In this document: one piece after another, positions 1 through 8,800 of the stretch
Layout: each line of letters starts with the position of its first letter
Numbering within the stretch: position 1 is the stretch's first letter
Source: Ophioceras dolichostomum
Taxonomy: Eukaryota > Ascomycota > Sordariomycetes > Magnaporthales > Ophioceraceae
Reading direction: 5' to 3'
DNA: 33,309 nt
NCBI GenBank assembly: GCA_003049485.1
Contig: PYST01000378.1
Location: 1,621 to 34,929 of the forward strand
The notes under the pieces: model-generated
Databases searched by the model: none
The model's input: the letters and a program-made list of their open reading frames with translations, nothing else
What the model was told of the DNA's origin: nothing
Made by a program: the position numbers and the translations under genes

Positions 1-46
<46 letters not shown>
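1..46 (-). repeat. (TTG)n microsatellite encoding poly-asparagine
   Basis: An uninterrupted TTG run occupies positions 1-46 and may extend beyond the window. Read on the minus strand in the frame of the multidomain gene it gives at least 15 consecutive AAC (Asn) codons, preceded by a degenerate N/T/S stretch (positions 47-85). The long plus-strand poly-Leu reading of the same repeat is only its antisense. Confidence 0.95.
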
Positions 47-2026
47 ACTGTTATTGTTGTTAGTGGTGGTGGCGGTGTTGTTGGTCACGGAGTCGACGAC
101 GAGGATCACGGAGCACTTGCCGGCGAGGAGCTCCGGCTTGAGGCCCTTAGGCTTGCTCGTCTTCTTTGAGTGGACGATGAGCGTTGCGAGGGGGACGGCC
201 TCGCTGACGCCGACAGCGAGCGCCTCCGCTTCGGAAGTGAGGGCGATAACGATGCTCATGTCCTCGTTGGCGAGGTGGAAGCTGTGGGCAGAGCTGTTGC
301 TGCTGCTACTGCCGCCGCCGCCGCCAGCGGCCTGGCCATCTTCGCACTCGCATAGGCCGACGGCGCGGGACAGCAGCTGGGTGGCCAGATGGAATCCGAT
401 GCGTTTATGGGCTCGGCGCAGGTCCGCGCTGCCGATGTTCTTGCCCTGAATTGTTCTCAGCAGAAGTGCGGCTGCGTGCGGGTCCGCCTTCACGACTACT
501 ATCAACGCTCCGGCGTCGACTTCGGGGCCGAACATTTTGGTGAACCAAGCGTCGTTGAGCTGTATCACGGGAATGTCCAGGCCAATAGCACGAACGCGGC
601 TGGTCCCCGACATAAGAACTTGTGAAAACTCTGCTGGCAGCGCACGGCCGGTTTGGCTCCTACGCAGCAACAAGTCCTCCAGTTGCAGATGGCGGTCATT
701 TTCCTCGCCGAAGACAAGGACGCCGTGATGTGCACCAAAGAACATCCGCACATTCTCGACGCTGCTGCCGAACACGATGGCGGGGCTGGTTCGTTGAAGA
801 AACCTGACGAAGTGTTCCTTGAATTTCGGGGAGACAATGTAGCCGTGAAAGTTGTTGACACTGCTGGCAAGTATGGGAAGCGCGCCGAGCCCAGCTTTCT
901 TCAGGACAGCCTCCCATACAAGGCCGATGCTGGTGACGACGAGGACTGTAATCTTTGAGCGGGGCTTTGAAGGAAACCTCGACGCACCCGCCCGTAAAGT
1001 CCTCTGCAGCAAGCTGACCATGGCTGGGTATAGCGTGACTTCTCCTACTGCAAGGCACGCGTCTTCGTAGGCTTGAGGATGAGCGACACGGACCTCTTCG
1101 TACATAATCGGGGCGATGGTGTACCGCTGGCGCTGGAGATGGTAGTATCTCGGCGAGCGTGACAGATGATGAGACAGATGCTGGTCAGGTGGAACAGGAA
1201 CGCCAGATCCGTGTAGCTTCTCCCAGAATATCCGTCCGATGTCCTCGTCTGCAAGAGAGTGGTCCGCGTCGAGAATGAGGGCGGGTGGCCCTGGCTCCGC
1301 CACCGGACGAGATAAGGACACCGGAACGCGCCGGCGAGCAATGGCCACGTCCGCGGGATCGCCGCGGATGAAGAAATCGATGATGGGAGTCATTTTGGCG
1401 GCCAAACCCTCGGCGGAGTCGCCAGGTTGGACCTTGTACCGGTAGTACACCATGTCGTGCTTGGCACAGGCAAATCTGAGAAGACTACCGTCCTTGTTCA
1501 TCGAGGACCGGAGCTGCTGCTGCGTAAGAGAGCGATGCTGCTTCTCGCCATCGGATTCCCGGCGCCGGGCCAGCTCGTCCCCCGGAATGTCGAGGTAGAT
1601 GATGTGCGTGTATAGCTCAGTGGTGGTCATGAGGAAAGTCTCCTGTGCGATCGCGTCCAGATCTTCCCAAGGGAACTTGAAGTGGTCTACGAGCACGGCC
1701 GCCTTGCGCTGCTCCACCAGCTTCGCCTTCTTGGTCACGATGTGCTGGAGTCGTCGAGTGGCCCATTCCGTAGCGGGAATGGCCTCGAGGTGGTTCCGCA
1801 GGCACAATTCTTCTAGTTCTTGCCCGACATCGGCGAGCTCAAAGCTTTTGTACTTCTTGCCGCGGGGAAAGAGGAGCTTTTTGCGTCGTTTGTCCGATGA
1901 GAAAATCTCCTTAATACACTTGAGGAGTGTGGTCTTCCCCGAGCCGGGCAAGCCAAAGATCCCAATGCAGACGGGACTGCCTCCTGGGGTTGGCCTAGCC
2001 CGCTCGCGATTTACATTGAGCGCCAT
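1..2026 (-). CDS. P-loop kinase / HAD / uracil phosphoribosyltransferase-like multidomain protein (3' end missing)
   Basis: The frame is open without a stop from an ATG at 2026 to the window edge (675 codons), so the C-terminus is missing. Residues 25-32 are a Walker A loop (GLPGSGKT), followed by a zeta-toxin/AAA_33-like kinase region to about residue 200. Near residues 248-262 is a HAD motif I-like segment (LILDADHSLADED), with later VLVVTS and VFGSS/VLVFGEEND stretches fitting HAD motifs II-IV. From about residue 470 the protein resembles a UPRTase-like phosphoribosyltransferase (MSGTSRVRAIGLDIPVIQL start; MSIVIALTSEAEALAVGV; PRPP-loop-like VILVVDSVTNN with Asp645). This kinase-HAD-PRTase order is known in fungal proteins of unclear substrate; a nucleotide-metabolism or regulatory role is inference. 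Directly after the PRPP loop the frame enters a poly-Asn run. The ATG follows an in-frame upstream region without coding character. Domain assignment is by eye. Confidence 0.8.
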
Positions 2027-2820
2027 CGGTTTGCCGAGTCGGTAGTTGGGTCTGGCGTTTTGCTAGCCAGTGGAGGATGGGAGGGAATATGTGAGGCAGA
2101 GGAGGAGTGAGAATATTGGTGTTTTGCAGTAGCAGTCGAGGAGCTGGACCGAAGCCAAAAGATTGGGTTGGTTGCCCCGGGACAAGAATTGTGGAGACGA
2201 AGGAGAGCGAGCTGAAATGCTTCAGCACTTGAGGGAAGAGAGGAGGGAATGGGAAAGAAGCGTCAGCACTTTGGGGAGGGAGAAGGGGAAGAGAAGACCA
2301 TCCAACCACTACATGCTCAAAGTCCCCATCCAGCCAGCAGTCAACGATCCAACGATGGACCCGTGTCCACTGCGATATCCGTCCGTCACTCATCAGCCGT
2401 GCGGGTGTGCTCACTTGGTACTATAGAAGTACCTTCTAGGGAGGAGGCTTAGTTTCTGATGGACTTCGTCCCGGCTTACTACTACTTTACACTAACCAAT
2501 AACAGCATGATGCATGTCGTAGCTTGGTCCACCTCTGCGCGTTCAGCCCAGCTGATGCGACGCTGCCAATGCGGCTGCCCGTTTCCGATTCGCTCTCACG
2601 AAGCATCAAAAGCAACCGAAGCAGACGAGCAAACGAGCAAATGAGCAAACGGGCAAAACGAGGAAGACGAAGGAGGCTAGTAAAACTGGTAGGTCGTCGG
2701 ACCGCGAGCCACCGAAGGGAAAAGTATGATTAGAGGGTCATAGAGATAACTCGACGAGAAACTGAAAAAGAATGTAGGTGGCATGCCACTGCTCCTCCTC
2801 AAAGATAGGCTCCCGTCTCA
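2027..2820. other. Intergenic, upstream of the P-loop/HAD/PRTase gene
   Basis: About 0.8 kb without a convincing gene. Short open frames on both strands have compositionally odd, Arg/Ser/Pro-rich translations. The part adjacent to 2026 is presumably the 5' leader and promoter of the minus-strand gene. An irregular purine-rich stretch with GAGCAAACGAGCAAA-type direct repeats lies near 2620-2665. Confidence 0.5.
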
Positions 2821-3051
2821 TCAGTCTGGCTTGGTGTCGCAGCCGCACTCGTGCACGACAAACATCCAGAGAACTTCATCGTCGCCACCACCCCATGTTG
2901 CGTCTCTGCCAACGCAAAGCGAATGGGCCTCCAGCACCGTAGGAATCTGATCAGTCACTTTCACATCCGGGCAGTAGGCCTGCAGGCTAGACCAGAGTGC
3001 CCCACCTACTAATAATCCCACCAACAGCAGGAGGGTCAGCTCCAGCGACAA
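2821..3051 (-). CDS. Putative small secreted protein (76 aa)
   Basis: Single open frame of 76 codons plus stop. The N-terminus looks like a signal peptide: a short MSLE n-region, a long Leu/Val/Gly hydrophobic core (LTLLLLVGLLVGGAL) and a possible cleavage site after SSLQA near residue 25. The remaining ~50 residues carry four cysteines (about residues 27, 46, 69 and 71, the last two as CGC) and an acidic, Trp-containing middle. Codon choice looks coding rather than random (for example GTC GTG CAC GAG TGC GGC TGC GAC). I recognise no family. It could also be the first exon of a longer gene or a chance frame, so confidence is moderate. Confidence 0.4.
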   Translation of the reverse strand: MSLELTLLLLVGLLVGGALWSSLQAYCPDVKVTDQIPTVLEAHSLCVGRDATWGGGDDEVLWMFVVHECGCDTKPD

Positions 3052-4414
3052 ACAGAAGCCTCATCCATTTTCGAACAAGCAACATCGTCAGTCGACCATG
3101 TCACCGCTCTGTGGAAAGCTCAAATCCGGGAAGACTGGATCCCGGGCGAGACCCCCCACGCCTCATATTCCTTTCTGACACTTCTTGCGTCGTCGTCCGG
3201 ACACCTGAAGCCGCTCCCCCGCCACCACCAGCAGGCTTTCCTATCCCTCCCATGCGCATCCCTCTCTCAATGAGCTCAAAACCCCATCCATCCCTTACAC
3301 TGACGGGAGGAGACCTTCTCTTCAGCAGCAGCAGGGACCCGCTCTGGCGCCTGCCCGCCTATCAGCCACGTCCTCCTCGTTTGATCACACCAACTCGTCG
3401 TGGGAAAACACGAGAGCTCACTTTCCTGCCCTGCAATATTCCATGGAGACGCGGAAGTGATGTGGTGACCGGGCACACACACGCACGGTGTGCCAGGAGT
3501 GTGCGTGGAATGGATGCATAATCTATTGGGAATCACGAGCAGGTTACCAAGTAAGGGAGACTAGAGGAAGTAGACGGGAGAGAGCGGGAGGCAGGGTGGC
3601 CCTTTCTTGAGGCGGAGCCAAGAGAGCAAACGGAAATCTTCCGTATCCCAGACAAGCCTAGCTCCTAGATTCTACGGGGCAGCACTGCAAAGGCCGGAGT
3701 GTGATGGGTTAGTGATGGGAGGAGGTGAGAAGACTTGGGGATCGGTGCGTCCCGGGTGCATGCTTCTGCTCAACGCCTTTGGCTGGCTCTTACTAGACAG
3801 TTACTCGGTCACCGCCAGTGCGTCAGCGTCGCCGGAAAGCAATCGGCCTCTCGGGTTGTTGAGAGGAGGAGTGGTCCGGACATGCATGTTTTGTTGGGTG
3901 TTGCGTTCGTTTTGGGGATGAACGTCATCACTAGAAGTTTTTGCTTTTTCTGCCTCGTGCACCGTGTGGGTTGCCCCTGAGAGCGCAGCGTGATGAGATA
4001 GGGCAGTGCGGACTCACAGTCCAAGTGGATCGGGATGGCAATGCATGGTCCTTCGACGAAAAGACATGCGGTCTTCTGTCGGATTGATGACTCTGAAAGA
4101 ATGGCAAGAGGAAATGAATGACACGCCCAAACAAAGCTTCTGATGGCCGCTTGAGGCGAACGTGGTATCTAATGAGTCTGACTAGAATGATTGCACAGGC
4201 AATTATTCGTACACATAACGACAAGGTGTGATAACGTACAGGGGGTCTGCTCTGCGCCGATCGATCTCCCGTAGTCTGAATTCAGCGGTTCCAGGGGTTA
4301 GCGCCGACCCCTAACAGTCCATAGAGTCCCTTGACGTCATCACTCTCCTTCTCATCTGAATTTCCAGTCACCAGCGTCGAAAAGAAGCACCACAAGCCAT
4401 AATATATCCACACA
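3052..4414. other. Intergenic, no supported gene
   Basis: About 1.4 kb. The longest plus-strand frame (2997-3521) reads as Pro/Arg/Ser-rich low-complexity sequence with no domain. A frame at 3607-3921 has no recognisable features. The last ~150 bases are presumably the leader of the glycosylase gene that starts at 4415. No RNA gene or repeat was seen. Confidence 0.5.
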
Positions 4415-5509
4415 ATGACCAAAAGTATAGATTGCTCGATCTGTAAGGGCGCCCGCCGTCGCGCGGAAAACATGCAGAAGAACGAGATGCATACGAAGCG
4501 GAAAAGACAGAATAGCCAAGGCGACGACGGTCCCTCCAAGGCGATCAGGCGTGAGGTCGGAGAGAATGATGATGATTATCCCCCATCAAGTCTTCGCGCC
4601 CGGCAGTCAACAACCACACCCGACTCCAAACCTCCCATCAAAGCAGACCACGACACCAGCAGAATCCCACCATCCAAAACCCTCGACGACCTCCTCCGCT
4701 CCAAAAAGCTCAAATCATACTACATCAACGGCACCACAACCCCCTCCTCCCCCTTCCCCACCTTCCCCCGCCCAACCCACGCAGACTGCACCCTCGCGCG
4801 CCGCATCCTCACCGCACAACACGGCCCCGCCGACCGGCCCTCCGCCCCCATAACCGCAGGCCCCACCAACCGCGCCGGGTGCGGCGACGCTCCCACAGTC
4901 CTCGACGCGCTCGTCCGCACGATCCTCAGCCAGCACACCTCCGACGCCAACGCGGCGCGCGCCAAGCGCGCCATGGACGCCGCCTACGGCAGCCACGCGA
5001 ACTGGGCCGCGATCGTGGCCGGCGGCGCCCCGAAGCTGGCGGAGACGATCCGCGCCGGCGGGCTGAGCAACTCCAAGTCGCGCACGATCGTCTCGCTGCT
5101 TTCGGCGTGCAGGGAGCGGTATGGCGGCGACTTCACGCTCGAGCATTTGCGGGCACTCCCCAACGAGGATGCCATGAGAGAGCTGTTGGGTTTTCGGGGC
5201 GTGGGCCCCAAGACGGCGAGCTGTGTGCTGCTGTTTTGTTTGGGCAGGGCGAGCTTTGCGGTAGACACGCACGTGCATCGCATTGCGGGCTTGTTGGGGT
5301 GGCGGCCGGTGACGAAAGCCTGTGGGAGGGAGGAGACGCATTTGCATCTTGATGCGAGGGTGCCTGATGGGGATAAGTATGCGCTGCATCGGCTGTTTGT
5401 CAAGCATGGCAAGATCTGTCCGGAGTGCAGGGCAGGGGGGAAGGCTAGAGGGAGGTGTGAGTTGAGGAAGGCGTTTGCTGGGAAGATGGAGAAGGCTGAT
5501 GATGAGTAG
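4415..5509 (+). CDS. HhH-GPD base-excision DNA glycosylase, endonuclease III-like
   Basis: Intronless, 364 aa. Residues 1-115 are a basic/polar leader (KRKRQ near 29-33 could be a nuclear localisation signal) with no predicted fold. The HhH-GPD domain spans about 155-335: LSQHTSD (171-177) matches the LS-QxTD region, the helix-hairpin-helix is LLGFRGVGPKTA (257-268), and AVDTHVHRI (282-290) carries the catalytic Asp. Lys266 (the Nth catalytic lysine position) and Asp284 are both present, so a bifunctional glycosylase/AP-lyase acting on oxidised bases is expected. The C-terminus has only three cysteines (335, 338, 348) instead of the four-Cys C-x6-C-x2-C-x5-C iron-sulfur loop of Nth, so the cluster is probably absent or altered. 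The next gene downstream is convergent, 146 bases away. The exact start is uncertain; Met20 or Met26 would also serve. Confidence 0.88.
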   Translation: MTKSIDCSICKGARRRAENMQKNEMHTKRKRQNSQGDDGPSKAIRREVGENDDDYPPSSLRARQSTTTPDSKPPIKADHDTSRIPPSKTLDDLLRSKKLKSYYINGTTTPSSPFPTFPRPTHADCTLARRILTAQHGPADRPSAPITAGPTNRAGCGDAPTVLDALVRTILSQHTSDANAARAKRAMDAAYGSHANWAAIVAGGAPKLAETIRAGGLSNSKSRTIVSLLSACRERYGGDFTLEHLRALPNEDAMRELLGFRGVGPKTASCVLLFCLGRASFAVDTHVHRIAGLLGWRPVTKACGREETHLHLDARVPDGDKYALHRLFVKHGKICPECRAGGKARGRCELRKAFAGKMEKADDE

Positions 5510-5655
5510 AACATTGAGGATATTATTATTTATTATTACTCGCCTCGCTGCTATTACGCACCAGTTTCTCCGCTACATAAAAAAGATACATTCCTTCGAT
5601 CTTGCCCGACAGCTGACCGTACGAGCCTCTGCACCCACAGCAACCGACCTCATCA

Positions 5656-6177
5656 TCAGCAGATATCATCCCCCTTATTCGCCCTGCCATAAGACTTCTG
5701 GTACGCATCGATCTGTACCCACGCCGCCCTCCCGACGCCACAGCCCGCGTCCATGATGCGGATCGCCTCGTCGTACTCCTGGCGCCAGCACCGGTTGTTC
5801 GTGCCGAAGTTACACATGTACGCGATGGAGTTGCCGGCGGCGAGGACGACGGCCATGTTGGCCGGGTACTGCTGCGCGCGGTCGCACATGGTGTCGAAAA
5901 GCTGCTGGGCCTCGCCGAAGTCGCCCGCGTTGATGGATGAGGAGCCGCACGCGAGTTTTGGGGAGGGGATGGGTGGCGGGTTCTGCTGGCGGATGGAGAG
6001 GAGAGAGCTGAGAGAGCTCCGTTTGTCTGGTGTGACGGCTGGGATGGGGCCTGATAGGGCGTTGCCGGATTCGTCGAGGGAGAAGAGCCAGATGCCGTTT
6101 TCGAGGCTCTCAGGGACGACGAAGGCGGAGGCTGCGCTGGCTAGCAGCAGGCCGAGGAGCGAGGCTAGCTTTTGCAT
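5656..6177 (-). CDS. Small secreted six-cysteine protein (173 aa)
   Basis: Intronless, 173 aa. The N-terminus is a clear signal peptide (MQKLASLLGLLLASAASA, cleavage expected before FVVPES). Residues about 20-75 are Ser/Pro-rich and lack cysteine. The rest is a compact domain with six cysteines: KLACGSS, DTMCDRA, YMCNFGTNNRCW, DAGCGVG and a C-terminal DDIC that ends the protein. An even number of cysteines after the signal peptide and a Cys as final residue fit an extracellular disulfide-bonded protein. Predicted hypothetical proteins with this layout are, as I recall, widespread in plant-associated ascomycetes; a role in host interaction would be inference. It converges with the glycosylase gene. 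I assign no function. Confidence 0.75.
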   Translation of the reverse strand: MQKLASLLGLLLASAASAFVVPESLENGIWLFSLDESGNALSGPIPAVTPDKRSSLSSLLSIRQQNPPPIPSPKLACGSSSINAGDFGEAQQLFDTMCDRAQQYPANMAVVLAAGNSIAYMCNFGTNNRCWRQEYDEAIRIMDAGCGVGRAAWVQIDAYQKSYGRANKGDDIC

Positions 6178-8800
6178 GTCGTGGCCTTGTTCGTGTGTGT
6201 TCTTGATGGGTGGTTTTGATGACGCTGTCAGCCGGAGCAGTCAGCTTCGTGCTCGCTGGTTGAGGTAATGAAGTGAGAGGCCCGGGGTCTTACCTGCAGT
6301 TGGACCAAGCAAGATGCCTGAAGCGTGTTGGCTTCTCACACCTACGATGTGCTCACTGACTAGAAGCATTGCTTACCTGCTGGATATTATACTCTCACAG
6401 CCACAGCATCCCCGTCGGAGTTCTCGCGGAAGCCCCCAGCCCCCGCTCGAAAGACCTAGACTCCCTTGTCTTCTTCATCCATATTGCGATATGCGGTCGA
6501 CCTTGGGGTAAAACAACCTTGATAGCTATTTCAGGTATCTCACTCGTGTGTGCCGAGGCTCCTTGTGCCTGGCCGCCCTGGAGTCAATATTGGGGACGAG
6601 CGATCCAGCCAAACTAGGGATCCACGCGGGATCAACCTGGCCAACGATGGGGAGAAAATCCCAAGATATCATATCATTCGTATAAGAGGGACAGCACGAG
6701 CCGCTATAAGTCGCTCGGGCTATACCCTAGGTCAGGGGTCCCAGCCTATAGGAAGTGGGAAAGTGGCGGGATTCCGGGCACCCGGATCAGATTATCCCCC
6801 GACCCGGGAGATATCAGCCTGATCGGGACCACGAGCAGGATTGATCGCGGTAGGTCATGGCTAGCCGAAAGCCGCCACGCCAAGAGACAGGATACGGCCA
6901 TAAGTGGCGGTTGGCTTAGGCTCCTGGGAGCTTCTATTAATTGATTCCCGGGAAGAATGTGCACGCCCAAGACCACCCACCCTTCCACCTCCTCGCTTAA
7001 TCGGCATGGAGAAATGTCCGGGAAACGAGTGCGGTGACTGGGATCAGGGAACATCAATGGGCAGACAACCAACTGCAAGGTGCAATTCCTTTCCACGCCG
7101 TCGGATTCTGCGGCGACATGCCAGTGATAAGAATTGGAATGGGGTGCCTAGTTGACGAGCGTGCGCCTACCATGAGCCGCTCTGAACCCGGATCATTCCT
7201 CCGCCCACATCCCTCGCATCCCACAACCGGCGCAAAATGACCTTTCCTTGGCACGTGGAATTATCGGTGAGAGTTTTCACACGATGGACTGGCGACTATA
7301 ATCCATGGCTTTCATCCAGCTGCCTGGAGGTTGCCATCGCGTCGGTGTCATCAGGACCCCTGACAGGACTCGAGGAAACTGTCCCGACCGTTGACATGCC
7401 CAACTTTCTCTCTAAGTAGGCAAATAGGGGCTAAATTCGGTGCTAATGTAGTGATGGTATGGGACTTTCATCGCCCGCCATGCGAACGATCTTATGTAGG
7501 GCGTTTGTGGAGAGACTGATGATTGTGGAGGCTTTATTCTGGACTGGAGTGATTGATGTCAGTGGGCGACAATGCGATGTAATGGGGGAGGGGTCGACGG
7601 TGATGGTGAGAAATATTGCTAGAACGAGCGCGAGAGGCGACTGGAATTTGCGAAGCATTCAGGTTAGAGCTCTCGCCTAACATCGACTGCTCTTACTTGC
7701 AAGATCTCAATTTTATCGCTTAGGTACTCTTGCATCACCATGTTTAGGTAGGTACCTCTACGCAACAGAACAACGTCCCTTCCGCCTGCACCACAGTACG
7801 TCTACCAAGTCTACCAGCCCAGACAAGCATCACCAGTATCATCAGGATCTATGAACCCGGGTTCGTATCCAGCGAATAGAATAGCCAGGGAACGAGCACG
7901 AACCAACAAGCCAGCCCAGGTCCAACCCGGCGCCTCTGCCCCTGAAACAAACGAGTCCACCGGTCCCGCCACCGCCGGCTCCCACGCGGCCGAATAAGCG
8001 ACCCACAACGGCGCTTTCTCCGAGAACCCGAAATTTCCCCCGGCACCACCAACACCTGCTATTTGTTGGTCTACCGGAGACCGGTACCGGTTCTGACCTA
8101 CGCCGGGCAAGCGCCCACATCATCCACGACTCCAACGGCTCGCATGGCAGAAAAATCACGGAGGTGTTGGAGGACGACGACAAGAAGATCAACGATGGCG
8201 TACAGGTGGCCATGAATGCCGAGGTGGGGAGCGATAACGATCCCGCACAAATGACGGCGCAACACTTTAAGCTAGGCTGAGCCAGACCAAAACCGTGAGG
8301 GATGCGGGACCGAGGCATGGTGAAGGTGAGGTGCGGAGTTAATACGAGACGTGGAAGAGAGATGCTCAGGCATGAGGCCATTCAGGTGACTACCAAATAT
8401 ATTTCACTGTCCACCCGATCGAATGGTGGTACACCCCGGATTGGGAAGGGAATCGTCAATCATCACTCTCCCTTGCAAGCATCAGGGAAATAATTGGCGC
8501 CCTGCAGCTAACGATAATCTCATTGGAGGGGTTAGTACGAGAACAAGGGATTTTTTTGTACCCTTGCAGCTGTTAGTCTTGTGCCTCAGCCCCCAATTCA
8601 CGTGCGGCGAGCTGAAAACCCGACAGCTTGGAATGGAGGTGTGGAATGGGGCAGGTGACGAACGACGATAAAAAGGGAGGGCACGTCGTTTGTCCAGACC
8701 GAATGAGAACCCAACTTTCCGACTCCCTCAAGATTGTTGGGTGCCTACCTTTCTTTCCACTCAACAGATCTCTGCGTTGTGATCTCGCGACGACCCCAAC
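6178..8800. other. Long intergenic region (2.6 kb), possible gene relic near 7.9-8.3 kb
   Basis: No complete gene is supported. The many short frames have no domain, signal peptide or conserved motif. From about 7900 to 8280 one plus-strand frame stays open for ~125 codons without an early ATG, and its last part (VLEDDDKKINDGVQVAMNAE... ending HFKLG, stop 8278-8280) looks protein-like; this may be a degraded gene. TAGGTACCT-type words occur at 7721-7760. The last ~150 bases, with a GATAAAAAGG at 8668-8677, should be the promoter of the P450 gene. Confidence 0.45.
8668..8677 (+). promoter_or_regulatory. Weak TATA-like element before the P450 gene
   Basis: GATAAAAAGG lies 124-133 bases before the P450 ATG at 8801. 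The spacing resembles the other TATA boxes in the window, but the match is weaker. Confidence 0.3.

Noticed and set aside
3..449. Plus-strand 148-codon frame starting with poly-Leu
   Set aside because: It is antisense to the P-loop/HAD/PRTase gene; the poly-Leu comes from the TTG repeat that reads as poly-Asn on the coding strand.
1599..2045. Plus-strand 148-codon frame
   Set aside because: Antisense of the kinase domain: its VFPEPGKPKIPMQTG segment is the reverse reading of the Walker A region.
2997..3521. 174-codon plus-strand frame
   Set aside because: Pro/Ser/Arg-rich, no domain or signal peptide, no supporting splice or promoter signal.
4715..5407. 230-codon minus-strand frame
   Set aside because: Antisense to the glycosylase; Gly/Ala/Arg-rich translation typical of GC-rich shadows.
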